NCBI RefSeq assembly: GCF_009791395.1
Contig: NZ_WSZK01000015.1
Location: 620,001 to 684,000 of the forward strand
DNA from: Halomarina oriensis
Lineage (GTDB): Archaea > Halobacteriota > Halobacteria > Halobacteriales > Haloarculaceae
Direction: 5' to 3'
DNA length: 64,000 bases
Positions 26,423 to 33,752 of this stretch are shown here, piece after piece (position 1 is the first letter of the stretch; each line of letters opens with the position of its first letter). The translations under genes were made by a program, and so were the position numbers. The notes beneath the pieces were generated by a model that worked only from the letters and a program-made list of their open reading frames with translations, did no database searches and was not told the DNA's origin.

Positions 26423-26625
26423 CACTCCGCACCTCCGTCGTCCGATGGCTCGATGAGGATCTCCTGATAGCGGACGAGGAAGTACCCGTCGTTCTCGCCG
26501 TGTTCTCCGAGGATCTTCAGCCCGGCACTGTTGAGAAGCGCCTGGATATCGTCGAGTTCGCGGTCGGAGAACTCGTCGCTCAGGTCGGCCTTCTCGCGGT
26601 AGCCGACGATCTCGAACGCCTCCAT
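26422..26625 (-). CDS. Small acidic viral protein
   Basis: 67 residues starting MEAFEIVGYREKADLSDEF. Compact alpha/beta pattern with DGYFLVRYQEILI. ATG at 26625 follows the PadR gene stop as TGATG. No known family. Confidence 0.5.
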   Translation of the reverse strand: MEAFEIVGYREKADLSDEFSDRELDDIQALLNSAGLKILGEHGENDGYFLVRYQEILIEPSDDGGAE

Positions 26626-26990
26626 CACTCATCGACCTCCTCGAAGTCGACGGCGAACCCCTCCACTTCGAGTGCGTGGTGGCCGCTGAATCCGGCGACG
26701 TCCTCGAAGAACGCACCGAGTTCGTCGACGAGGACGAACTGCCCCTTCTCGGTCAGTTCGTACCCGTTGGTCCGCCTGTCGATCTCGCTCTTCTCGACGA
26801 GGCCGGACTGGACGAGGTCGTCGAGGTTCGGATATAGACGGCCGTGGTTGACTTCCTCGCCGTAGCGGGCTTCGAGCTCGCGCTTGATGCCGAGGCCGTA
26901 GTCGCCGCCCGTCGCGCCCATGACTCGCAGGCACTGCATCTGGAACGCAGTCAGGTCGGTCGCGTCGACCTCCGTCGTCGTGATCGCCAT
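26625..26990 (-). CDS. PadR-type winged-helix regulator
   Basis: 121 residues. The motif GLGIKRELEARYGEEVNHGRLYPNLDDLVQSGLVEKSEIDRRTNGYELTEKG is the standard PadR winged helix. It lacks a long C-terminal effector domain, though a short segment (FSGHHALEVEGFAVDFEEVDE) remains. It likely represses the early operon in which it lies second. Confidence 0.88.
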   Translation of the reverse strand: MAITTTEVDATDLTAFQMQCLRVMGATGGDYGLGIKRELEARYGEEVNHGRLYPNLDDLVQSGLVEKSEIDRRTNGYELTEKGQFVLVDELGAFFEDVAGFSGHHALEVEGFAVDFEEVDE

Positions 26991-27295
26991 CAGGCCTCAC
27001 CTCCGTCGCGGCGGTAGACGTTCCAGGAAGAGCGTGACGTCCCGCGGTACTCGACGACCACTGGTGCGGTGTCGGCGTCGGCGACCGCCTGGAGCAGTCG
27101 CCCAGCGTGGCGCTTGTCGATATCGAAGGCAGTCGCCACCTTCGTCGCCGTCGTCCGGTAGATCGGTTGGCCCTCCGGCCGAGCTCTCGCGGCAAGCCAG
27201 TGGGTTAGGCGTTCGACCAGGCGTTCGTGTTCGTTGTCTGTGCTTTCGCCGTCCGAAGAGGGAGTCTTAACCCCCTCGCGCGTATCCGTGGACAT
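26990..27295 (-). CDS. Small HTH protein (DUF7123-like), first gene of the early operon
   Basis: 101 residues from MSTDTREGVKTPSSDG. The core, LTHWLAARARPEGQPIYRTTATKVATAFDIDKRHAGRLLQAV, reads as a winged helix, and SSWNVYRR ends the wing. The stop is fused to the PadR start (TGATG). The family name is tentative. Confidence 0.55.
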   Translation of the reverse strand: MSTDTREGVKTPSSDGESTDNEHERLVERLTHWLAARARPEGQPIYRTTATKVATAFDIDKRHAGRLLQAVADADTAPVVVEYRGTSRSSWNVYRRDGGEA

Positions 27296-27450
27296 TGTTG
27301 GCTGTCTTTTTCCACGGAGCACGGAGAACGAACGACCAGCCACGGCCTCGCACGCCGCCGCGCGGGCTTGCAACAGTCCGAATACTTATTCAGACCGGTG
27401 CGCTATGGCTAGCCGACCGAACTCCGCCTCTTACGTGGGTGGACGACGGC

Positions 27451-27491
27451 CGGTCGTGCTCTAACACGACCGTTAACCCCCTTACCGGGGG
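27451..27491. repeat. Two tandem hairpins in the control region
   Basis: CGGTCGTG (27451-27458) pairs perfectly with CACGACCG (27465-27472) around CTCTAA. Then CCCCC (27477-27481) pairs with GGGGG (27487-27491), followed by CCCGCTTTT. Either a terminator or a structured leader/small RNA. Confidence 0.45.
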
Positions 27492-27640
27492 CCCGCTTTT
27501 GAGGCGAGCGTGACAGGGGGAGCCTGTCGTCCATCCGTGGCAAGGGAGCGCACCCACAAGTACTTTTCCAAAGGGTGCTTTAGGATATGTGTAGGATGAC
27601 CCCGCAAAAACATAGTGAGTCTATGAAAATTCACAAAACC

Positions 27641-27649
27641 GGAGGTGAT
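27641..27649 (+). promoter_or_regulatory. Strong ribosome binding site of the repressor gene
   Basis: GGAGGTGAT is a perfect complement to the 16S rRNA 3' end, just before the ATG at 27650. It decides that start among several in-frame Met codons and is unusual beside the mostly leaderless host genes. Confidence 0.65.
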
Positions 27650-27961
27650 ATGTCGAGTGACGGTGGACGCGAAAACGTCATGCGCGACGACGACGTGCTC
27701 ACCCAGTCGGATGAGCGTGTCCTCGAACTGATCCGCGAGCACGGCAACCTCACTCCCGGCGCAATAAGCAAATTCACGGGTAGCAACGCCGCTTACATCT
27801 CGGCTCGTGCCAGTCGTCTGGTCCGGCTCGGCCTTTTGCACCGAATCGACACAGGACTTTACGGTATCACCGACGACGGCCACGCATTCCTCGACGAGAA
27901 ACTCGAACGAGGGGTTCTCGCCAGTCGCGCCGAAGCGCTCAACGACGACACCACCGAGTAG
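27650..27961 (+). CDS. phiH1-type winged-helix repressor
   Basis: 103 residues. LTQSDERVLELIREHGNLTPGAISKFTGSNAAYISARASRLVRLGLLHRIDTGLYGITDDGHAFLDEKLE follows the pattern of the Halobacterium virus phiH1 repressor family: winged helix, then a Gly-Tyr wing and DGHAFLD tail. It is divergent from the early operon, so it probably keeps the provirus silent. Confidence 0.85.
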   Translation: MSSDGGRENVMRDDDVLTQSDERVLELIREHGNLTPGAISKFTGSNAAYISARASRLVRLGLLHRIDTGLYGITDDGHAFLDEKLERGVLASRAEALNDDTTE

Positions 27962-27973
27962 CCACCACATCGC

Positions 27974-28255
27974 CTATCGCCACTCCACCTGCGACCAGGC
28001 GACGGCCTCGCCGGTTTTCGCGTCGAACAGTTCGTAGTGATCGGGGCTCACCGAGTCGTCGTGTTTCGCCGCATCCGCACACGACCGGCAGAACACGTGG
28101 GAGTTCGTCGGCTCGAACCGGACGTGCCCGTTCGGACAGCGGTATCGACGACGGTCGAGCGGGTCGGTGCTGTCGATCACCACCCGCGGCGGTGCATCAG
28201 CCTGTGAGGAGCCATCCGCTTCCAGACGGACGGCAGGACGACGAGTGCGTGACAT
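27974..28255 (-). CDS. Zinc-finger viral protein
   Basis: 93 residues from MSRTRRPAVRL. The core RYRCPNGHVRFEPTNSHVFCRSCADAAKHD has C-x3-H and CxxC spaced as a zinc site. Basic start and a Trp-rich end (AWSQVEW). It converges on the repressor gene 12 bp away. Common in haloarchaeal viruses; function unknown. Confidence 0.6.
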   Translation of the reverse strand: MSRTRRPAVRLEADGSSQADAPPRVVIDSTDPLDRRRYRCPNGHVRFEPTNSHVFCRSCADAAKHDDSVSPDHYELFDAKTGEAVAWSQVEWR

Positions 28256-28278
28256 CCGAACGGCACGAGGACGTGGGG

Positions 28279-28285
28279 ATAAAAA
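28279..28285 (-). promoter_or_regulatory. TATA box for the zinc-finger gene
   Basis: On the minus strand TTTTTAT, centred 27 bp upstream of the start at 28255. Confidence 0.6.
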
Positions 28286-28436
28286 GCGCCTCTTTGACGC
28301 CTCAGTGAAACTGAAACTATAGCAGAACTGTCCGACGCGCGGCAGACTCACGGCTGACAGGCATATCGACGTGGCGGGCACAAGTGAAAGTGAACCGCCG
28401 TGGCTCTGTAGTATGATAATCCAGAACGCCGAACAC

Positions 28437-28444
28437 TTTTAAAT
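28437..28444 (+). promoter_or_regulatory. TATA box for the Tat lipoprotein gene
   Basis: TTTTAAAT centred 25 bp before the ATG at 28465, a strong leaderless promoter likely active in the lysogen. Confidence 0.65.
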
Positions 28445-28464
28445 GAACCCGTTGACGGACAGTC

Positions 28465-29013
28465 ATGAACCGGCGACGGTATCTGGGCCTGGCTGGGACG
28501 CTCGCAACGACCGTGCTCGCGGGCTGTTCAGCCGATGAAGGTCCGAGTGACTCAGCGAATTCCCAACCCACGAGCGCCACCACCACCGAGGCGTTAGCGA
28601 CGGTTGCCGAGCCCTCGACACCAGCGTCCACTCCGGTCGTCGAGACGCCCGAATCAATCGACCTCGAAGACGAGGACTACCTCGCGTTCTACGAATCGTA
28701 TCTCATCGGCGAGGGTGTCGACGTCACCGACACCCGGATGCAAGAGAGCGTCGTCGGTGTAGCCTATCGAACCGCCCAGACCACCCAAGACGGACTGGCC
28801 GCCGAGATGGGAGTTGTTGGGGGTGCGTACGCCGGGCTGGTTGGCGAAGGCTGGGAGACGGAGGGGCTGTTCGCGCAGATCCTCGACGCGAACAGCCAGC
28901 GAATCGGTGACTTCACCGTGAGCGCCCAAAGTGCCCAGCAGTTCATCAACGGTGAGATCTCTCAAGATGAGTACAGCCTCCGCATCCTCCAGTCGCTGGA
29001 AATCGAAGAGTGA
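28465..29013 (+). CDS. Tat-exported lipoprotein, unknown (accessory gene)
   Basis: 182 residues. The signal is NRRRYLGLAG and the lipobox VLAGC has Cys21. A Ser/Thr-rich tether to about residue 65 leads to a small helical domain (GLAAEMGVVGGAYAGLVGEGW, AQSAQQFINGEISQDEYSLRILQSLEIEE). It would be anchored outside the cell membrane. It has its own promoter within the lysogeny region, so it may be a lysogenic conversion gene. Confidence 0.7.
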   Translation: MNRRRYLGLAGTLATTVLAGCSADEGPSDSANSQPTSATTTEALATVAEPSTPASTPVVETPESIDLEDEDYLAFYESYLIGEGVDVTDTRMQESVVGVAYRTAQTTQDGLAAEMGVVGGAYAGLVGEGWETEGLFAQILDANSQRIGDFTVSAQSAQQFINGEISQDEYSLRILQSLEIEE

Positions 29014-29070
29014 GGCGACACACGTAGTCCGGACTCTTGATTCACCTCTGCGATAGCAGAATACTGTGGC

Positions 29071-30096
29071 TCAGGGAAGCGACTCACACGCGACGCCGTC
29101 GCCATCACCGTCCAGTCGGTGCGGGTCACCGGGCTCGTCTTCGAGGACGGTCTGCGCTTGCTCCTGGGTGTCGAAGTCACCGCAGTTGTAGTCACCATCG
29201 GCGGGAACCGGTGGGACGTCGACTCCACCCTCAGAGGGCACCTCGGTCTTGCGCTCGGTCGGCTCCGGTGTAGACCGTGCTGGCGCTTCGTAACCCCAGA
29301 GCCCGACGCCGTCGTTCTGCGCCGTTCGTTCGGCGCTCGTGAACGCGTTTCGCTCCGAGAAGTCCGTGTCGTACAGGCGTGCGTAGCCCTGCTCGATCAG
29401 TTGGAGATTCACGTTCTCGCCGTTGTGATAGACGTAGACCAGAAGTCGACCGTACGACCCGCGGCGATCCGCACTCGGGTCGGTCTCGATGGTCACCGTT
29501 TCACCGGCCAGGCGCTTGTTCGTGTAGTCACTCGCTTTGTGACCCCAGTCCCGAAGCCACGATTCCCCGTCTCCAGTCCCCGGTATGCCCTCGAACTCAG
29601 CAGGGTCGTTCGTGGTGTGGACCTCCGGCGTGTCGATACCGAGCAGGCGGACATCTTCGACCGAACCGTCCTCGAACTGAACCTCGTAGGTATCCCCGTC
29701 GACGATTCGGACAATCTCGACGGTCCACTCCGTCTGTGGGCCGGATTCGGTCGGCTGGCTCGTTGTCGCCTGCTCGGTTGTCTGCGCAGCGCTCGTCGTT
29801 GACGCCGGTTCGGAGTCCGTTGCCTTCTCGTCGGCCGCCGTGGTGTCGGTCGTCGCTGACTCCGTAGTGGACGCGGTGACCTCGGTACTCGTCGAGGCCG
29901 CGTCGGTGCTTGCCGTGTCTTCCGTCTCCTCCACCGGAGCATCTGTCGCCGTGTCGAGACTGCCGGTCGTGGAGGACGCAGCGTCTGTCGTGTTGTTCGC
30001 ACCGGGGCCTGTCCCAGCGCATCCCGCGAGAACCAACAGCATCCCCAGCACGATTGCGGGCAGAGCCGCCCGCCATCGCACAGGATTATCTGACAT
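29071..30096 (-). CDS. Secreted SNase-like nuclease lipoprotein with Excalibur domain
   Basis: 341 residues. A Sec-type signal with lipobox VLAGC (Cys26) and a long Thr/Ser/Glu/Asp linker (about 30-120) precede a thermonuclease fold: [46 protein letters not shown] and EQGYARLY. Those carry the expected Asp, Arg and Glu catalytic positions. The end [17 protein letters not shown]...[10 protein letters not shown] is a calcium-binding Excalibur motif. It should cut DNA or RNA at the outer face of the membrane. It converges on the Tat lipoprotein gene. Confidence 0.88.
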   Translation of the reverse strand: MSDNPVRWRAALPAIVLGMLLVLAGCAGTGPGANNTTDAASSTTGSLDTATDAPVEETEDTASTDAASTSTEVTASTTESATTDTTAADEKATDSEPASTTSAAQTTEQATTSQPTESGPQTEWTVEIVRIVDGDTYEVQFEDGSVEDVRLLGIDTPEVHTTNDPAEFEGIPGTGDGESWLRDWGHKASDYTNKRLAGETVTIETDPSADRRGSYGRLLVYVYHNGENVNLQLIEQGYARLYDTDFSERNAFTSAERTAQNDGVGLWGYEAPARSTPEPTERKTEVPSEGGVDVPPVPADGDYNCGDFDTQEQAQTVLEDEPGDPHRLDGDGDGVACESLP

Positions 30097-30562
30097 GATA
30101 CTCTCGACAATACACTATCAAATGAGTCTTGTTACAGAGTGTGGGGTCAGTGAAAATCACAATCATCGACTTCCCGACTCCCCCCTCATCGTTGTATACG
30201 GGCGTAGTACAACCGGCTTTACATAACAATGGTGGTGCTATCTGAGTGGGTTACAGTGAACGTTAGCGGCCTCGACCTACCGTTCTGAGAGCGCAGCGAA
30301 TTCATGAGTCCGTCCGGTACGAATATCGCGGGGCACCCTGCCTGAGGCTCCAGTGCCACTGTCGGCACTCGTGAGTGACTGAAAAGGGGGCGTGTAGTGA
30401 CACGCCCGCTCCTGATTCCGTGTGTTGCCACGCGCCCGGAGGACTAATCGGTTCCGGCGAGACTACCCATCGTGTGCCTCCCGCCCGCTGGCGTGCGAGC
30501 GTCGGGACGTCGCCGGGCACTCCTCGCAGCTGAGGACCTCGCCGTGTCGGGTTCACGCCCGC
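30097..30562. other. Gene-poor stretch with stacked hairpins
   Basis: No convincing coding region is seen on either strand over 466 bases; short frames lack starts, acidic bias and family likeness. The part 30097-30240 is relatively AT-rich and may hold the nuclease promoter. The rest contains the hairpins at 30352-30407. Confidence 0.4.
30352..30407. repeat. Three overlapping or tandem hairpins
   Basis: AGTGCC (30352-30357) pairs with GGCACT (30364-30369); CACTCGTGAGTG (30367-30378) is itself a palindrome and competes with it; GGGCGTGT (30388-30395) pairs perfectly with ACACGCCC (30400-30407) across AGTG. Possible terminator for the regulator gene upstream on the minus strand, or a structured RNA. 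Confidence 0.4.
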
Positions 30563-31000
30563 TCATCGGTCGTAGGCCTCGACGAGGTCCTCGTCGCCGC
30601 TCCGTCGGACCCGTGCGAGGTTCAGGACGTCGTTGAGTGCTTGGACGAGCGGGTCGTCCATCTTGATGCGGTAGAGCGGGGAGTTGCCGATGCTCCCTTC
30701 CTGCTCCATGATGCCGTAGCTGGGGCCGTCGTAGTCGTCGTCGGCCGCGTCGGCCGACAGAAGCGCGTCTCGGTTGTTGTACCACGAGTTGCGTCCGAGG
30801 CCCGCTCGCTCGACGATGCTGGTGGGGCTGTCGGCGTCTCCTTCGAGGATGAGCAGGGCGACGATGAGTTTCGCCCGCGACTCGGGCGTCACCAACTGGG
30901 TTAGTGCGTTCGCGTCGAGTATCTCGCTGGCCGTTTCGTAGACCGTGACGTCGTCGTCGGTCGATTCGTCGGTCGCGTCGGTGGTTGGTTCGGGAGTCAT
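30563..31000 (-). CDS. Winged-helix regulator A
   Basis: 145 residues. After an acidic leader, SRAKLIVALLILEGDADSPTSIVERAGLGRNSWYNNRDALLSA forms the helix-turn-helix and GSIGNSPLYRIKMDDPLVQALNDVLNLARV the wing and dimer helix. It is clearly related to the gene diverging from it at 31254. Likely controls the shared 253-bp intergenic region. Confidence 0.7.
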   Translation of the reverse strand: MTPEPTTDATDESTDDDVTVYETASEILDANALTQLVTPESRAKLIVALLILEGDADSPTSIVERAGLGRNSWYNNRDALLSADAADDDYDGPSYGIMEQEGSIGNSPLYRIKMDDPLVQALNDVLNLARVRRSGDEDLVEAYDR

Positions 31001-31253
31001 CTGTCCTCAACGACACCGAGGAGGGCCACCCACTTAGCCGTGTGCAACTACAAACACCACTGTTTGCTGTAAGAAACATGGGTGAGTGAGCAACAGTAGT
31101 AGCGTAGTATGGGGCAGGATGGAGGCACCAACCCACCCGATAGCTGCGGCAGTGCCACTCACTATACTCGCCTGTTACAAAGCCGTTCATCTTTCTGAAC
31201 AGTACTGCCCACTTTTGGGGAATGGCTAAGAGGACGCATCACATGGGTGAGGT
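31001..31253. promoter_or_regulatory. Divergent promoter region of two related regulators
   Basis: Contains two TAGTA words in direct orientation near 31100 (gtagtagcgtagtatgg), a GTTCAtctttcTGAAC palindrome near 31186-31201, and ACTTTTGG near 31211-31218. The ribosome-site-like GGGTGAGGT precedes the ATG at 31254. No gene is seen here. Confidence 0.4.
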
Positions 31254-31697
31254 ATGGATGGACCAACAGACGACTCCCCGGACGTCGAGGAGGCGGCCGA
31301 AAGCGCGCTTCTCACAGACCTGAGCGACGACGAGCGGGCGCAACTCCCGACCCCCGAGGAGGTCGAACAGCGTGCTCAGGACGCTCCGAGCGTCGAGCGC
31401 GACCCGCTCATCGAAGCGCTCACGCCGACGTCGAAGCTCCAGATTCTCTTAGCGCTCATCCGCGTCCGCGGCGAGAAGCTGAATCCCTCGGCGATAGCCG
31501 ACCGGGCGGCGGTTGGGCGGACGTCGGTCTACAAACACCTCGACGATCTCCTTGCCGACGGTCTCATCGAAGAAGCGGAGAAAGCGGGTAACTCGCCGAT
31601 GTACCGCGTCGACCTCGACGACGACGCAATCCAGCACGTCGTCGCACTTCGGGGTATCATGGCCGCCCGCCGGAACGACCGCCGTGGGGATGAGTAG
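31254..31697 (+). CDS. Winged-helix regulator B
   Basis: 147 residues. SKLQILLALIRVRGEKLNPSAIADRAAVGRTSVYKHLDDLLADGLIEEAEKAGNSPMYRVDLDDDAIQHVV aligns motif by motif with regulator A, notably GNSPxYRxxxDD. Start ATG at 31254 follows GGGTGAGGT. An antagonistic or auto-regulatory pair is plausible. Confidence 0.72.
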   Translation: MDGPTDDSPDVEEAAESALLTDLSDDERAQLPTPEEVEQRAQDAPSVERDPLIEALTPTSKLQILLALIRVRGEKLNPSAIADRAAVGRTSVYKHLDDLLADGLIEEAEKAGNSPMYRVDLDDDAIQHVVALRGIMAARRNDRRGDE

Positions 31698-31723
31698 CCC
31701 GAGAGCATAGACAGCGGCGGTCG

Positions 31724-31825
31724 TTACTGATCGATGACCTCCGCGGCGACGACCCAGCCGTTGCTCGCCAGGTCTCGCAGGTCGGCCGTCTCGGTAGCGT
31801 CGTGATAGCTCAGGCCGCCGAACAC
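31724..31825 (-). CDS. Possible 33-residue ORF
   Basis: From GTG at 31825 the frame reads VFGGLSYHDATETADLRDL and ends WVVAAEVIDQ. It has protein-like composition but no ATG and an upstream stop nearby. Either a tiny gene or a remnant of a longer one. Confidence 0.3.
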   Translation of the reverse strand: MFGGLSYHDATETADLRDLASNGWVVAAEVIDQ

Positions 31826-31834
31826 TTTTCTATC
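31826..31834 (+). promoter_or_regulatory. TATA-like element for the PH-domain gene
   Basis: CTTTTCTATC lies about 25 bp before the GTG at 31854. Confidence 0.5.
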
Positions 31835-31853
31835 ACGTCGGTGTCTCCCCTGT

Positions 31854-32261
31854 GTGACTCAACAGGTAGCCGGTATCTCACTGCTCAATGGGGAAAGCGT
31901 CCAACATGACCTGCGCCCGCGCTGGAGCAAATGGTTTTGGTCGCTGGTCTTTGGAATTGCAACGCTCCCGTTTGTTGTCGGCGTCATCCCGTTGTACTTC
32001 ATTTGGCGCTCCCGGCGCAAGACGCGCTATATCATCACAACTGACCGCGTGATTATCAAGAAAGGCGGATGGACTGGGACGAGCACTGACGAGTATCAAA
32101 TCTCTCAAATCAAGCGCGTCCAGTCCAGTCGCGGGTTCAAAGAAAAGTTGCTCGGAGGTGGGATGCTCACGCTGGACCTCGGCGCGGACTCGATCACGAT
32201 TAAGGGACTGCCGCATTTCTCCCGCGTGAAGACTGACATTCAGAACGCTCAGCGGACCTAA
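31854..32261 (+). CDS. Membrane PH-domain (YdbS/bPH2-like) protein
   Basis: 135 residues. A membrane segment (FWSLVFGIATLPFVVGVIPLYFIW, about 30-53) is followed by RRKTRYIITTDRVIIKKGGWTGTSTDEYQISQIKRVQSS, the start of a bacterial PH domain. Its codon use and lower GC differ from its neighbours, suggesting recent acquisition. Function unknown; membrane-stress or exclusion roles are conceivable. Confidence 0.75.
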   Translation: MTQQVAGISLLNGESVQHDLRPRWSKWFWSLVFGIATLPFVVGVIPLYFIWRSRRKTRYIITTDRVIIKKGGWTGTSTDEYQISQIKRVQSSRGFKEKLLGGGMLTLDLGADSITIKGLPHFSRVKTDIQNAQRT

Positions 32262-32280
32262 TCGTCGTTGTGTGTTTTGG

Positions 32281-32472
32281 TCACGTCTTCACTCGATAGC
32301 GCTCGCCCTCCTCGACGAGTTGCCCATCGGCGACGGCGGTCGCAATGGCATCCCGTGCGCTATCGGGGTCCGTTCGGGAGCGACAGAGTGCGCGCACGAG
32401 GACGTGCTCGGCGAGCTGTGCTTCGACCTCGGTGCGGTAGTCAGTCTGTGTCTTCTGTGTCTCGTGGGTCAT
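32281..32472 (-). CDS. Small viral protein, unknown
   Basis: 63 residues, MTHETQKTQTDYRTEVEAQL, ending with a wing-like VEEGERYRVKT. Might be a reduced winged helix. It overlaps the HTH gene upstream by 32 bp. Confidence 0.5.
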   Translation of the reverse strand: MTHETQKTQTDYRTEVEAQLAEHVLVRALCRSRTDPDSARDAIATAVADGQLVEEGERYRVKT

Positions 32473-32680
32473 TTTTGAGAATCCAGAATGCGGTCGGTTC
32501 GTGAACGTAGTCGATGCAGCCCGCCGTGTAGAGTCGGTCGAGGCGTTTGCCGAGCGTCGGCCGGGTCAGACCCGTCTGTTCGACGAGGTAGCCGGTCGTC
32601 GCGTAGCCGTGGGTTTGGAACGCGTCAAGCACCGCCTCGGTCTTGTCGTCGACTCGGAGTGGCATTGGTTGGTTGCTCAT
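32441..32680 (-). CDS. Winged-helix DNA-binding protein
   Basis: 79 residues. DDKTEAVLDAFQTHGYATTGYLVEQTGLTRPTLGKRLDRLYTAGCIDYVHEPTAFWIL is a compact winged helix. It lies beside two TAGTA/TACTA inverted repeats in its promoter region, the natural candidates for its operators. Confidence 0.7.
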   Translation of the reverse strand: MSNQPMPLRVDDKTEAVLDAFQTHGYATTGYLVEQTGLTRPTLGKRLDRLYTAGCIDYVHEPTAFWILKNDPRDTEDTD

Positions 32681-32696
32681 CCGGTCACCAGTGGCT

Positions 32697-32711
32697 TAGT
32701 AGGGTGTACTA
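32697..32711. promoter_or_regulatory. Candidate operator 1
   Basis: TAGTAgggtgTACTA, an inverted repeat with a 5-bp spacer, 17-31 bp upstream of the winged-helix gene start at 32680. Confidence 0.5.
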
Positions 32712-32765
32712 CAACTTATGTTTCTTGGTCATCCGATAAACAGACCGATTGATTAGCTTAACAAG

Positions 32766-32778
32766 TAGTAAAGTACTA
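32766..32778. promoter_or_regulatory. Candidate operator 2
   Basis: TAGTAaagTACTA, the same half-sites with a 3-bp spacer, 26-38 bp before the ATG at 32804 of the plus-strand gene and hence near its promoter. Confidence 0.5.
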
Positions 32779-32803
32779 GTAGTCCGGGCTACATGGTACA
32801 GAT

Positions 32804-33226
32804 ATGGCTCAGCGGGCGACGGTCGCAGAAAGCGGCCCGGTGCTGAAGACACCGAGTCCGCATGGGCCATGGATTACACCAATGGCAACCACAGAAACGA
32901 CGTCGGCGGATGAAAACTCCACTGCATCGCTTCGCATCCCACCGCTGCCCGTCGCAAAGGCGGCGGCCGAACAGCACGTCCGCGCTCGCGTCTCGTACCT
33001 CAGTCGGCGGACCGGCACGATCCAGTACGTCGAAGGCCGTGTCGTCGAGTGCGCTCACGGCCCCGACGCCGACCGTGGGCAGTACACGCTCACGCTCGCC
33101 ACCACGGACGGTCGGGAGATCATCGCCCACGCGACGCTCCGTGAGGTCCACTCGAAGACCGACGCCTGCCTCACGCGGCTGGGTAACCTCACCGCCATCG
33201 AACCAGCCTACGAGGTCCACGAATGA
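32804..33226 (+). CDS. Viral protein, unknown
   Basis: 140 residues (or 114 from the ATG at 32882, MATTETTSADEN). The domain begins near AAEQHVRARVSYLSRRTGTIQYVEGRVVECAHGPD and has an alternating beta pattern (QYTLTLATTDGREIIAHATL), suggesting a small beta barrel. First of four plus-strand genes with 4-bp overlaps. Confidence 0.55.
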   Translation: MAQRATVAESGPVLKTPSPHGPWITPMATTETTSADENSTASLRIPPLPVAKAAAEQHVRARVSYLSRRTGTIQYVEGRVVECAHGPDADRGQYTLTLATTDGREIIAHATLREVHSKTDACLTRLGNLTAIEPAYEVHE

Positions 33227-33630
33227 CGGTTGAGGACCTGGTCACGACAGCCGCTGCTCGCCTCGCCGCGAACAACCACCCGGACGTGCGCTGGCACGAC
33301 TCTGAGACCGGCCGTGAGCACTATGCCTCGCCGGTCGGCGTGATGGACCTCCTCGACGCTGGGGCGGACCCCGACGACGTCGACGCGGTCCGCCTGGTCT
33401 CCCGTGTCGAGGTGAAGCCCTACGACGGCCCGCCCGTCGACTACGAGTGGCTCGGGTCGGTGACGCGCACACAGCTCCGGGTGATGCGCAACGGCGACGT
33501 CGTCCGGGGGCTGGCGACCGGCGAGGCGCGACAGTCCGACCGGTTCGTCGGCCGTTCGGCGGCCGTCGAGTTCTGCGAGCGCGAAGCTGAAGCATTCCGT
33601 GACGCCGAGGTTCGCGAGGTCGAGCGATGA
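33223..33630 (+). CDS. Viral protein, unknown
   Basis: 135 residues. Contains VGVMDLLDAGADPDDVDAVRLVSRVEVKPYDGPP and a basic stretch (WLGSVTRTQLRVMRNGD). No family recognised. Overlaps its neighbours by 4 bp at both ends. Confidence 0.55.
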   Translation: MTVEDLVTTAAARLAANNHPDVRWHDSETGREHYASPVGVMDLLDAGADPDDVDAVRLVSRVEVKPYDGPPVDYEWLGSVTRTQLRVMRNGDVVRGLATGEARQSDRFVGRSAAVEFCEREAEAFRDAEVREVER

Positions 33631-33752
33631 CCTGTCCGTGCTGCGGGAGCGCCCGCGTGCGGGTAATGGTTCGCGGCGACGAGTTGACCGACCAGTGGGG
33701 GACGGCGAGCGTCCACGCCTGCCTCGACTGCGAGGACCGGTGGTGTGCATGA
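33627..33752 (+). CDS. Zinc-ribbon miniprotein
   Basis: 41 residues, MTCPCCGSARVRVMVRG, then CLDCEDRWC. Two CxxC knuckles make a classic zinc ribbon. Start and stop overlap neighbours as ATGA. Confidence 0.6.
   Translation: MTCPCCGSARVRVMVRGDELTDQWGTASVHACLDCEDRWCA

Larger units (their letters stand above)
27296..27649. promoter_or_regulatory. Divergent lysogeny control region
   Basis: These 354 bases separate the early operon (minus) from the phiH1-type repressor (plus). They hold an AT-rich ATACTTAT near 27375-27382 (possible early promoter), the hairpins at 27451-27491, CTTTAGGATAT at 27579-27589 (possible repressor promoter) and the repressor ribosome site GGAGGTGAT at 27641-27649. No gene is seen. 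Confidence 0.45.

Noticed and set aside
27421-27500. tRNA-like fold in the control region
   Set aside because: The CTCTAA loop has six bases and no T-arm or acceptor partner can be found, so it is only a hairpin pair.
30302-30556. 84-codon minus-strand frame in the gap after regulator A
   Set aside because: Basic, Gly/Arg-rich translation unlike viral or host proteins here, and it crosses the hairpin cluster.
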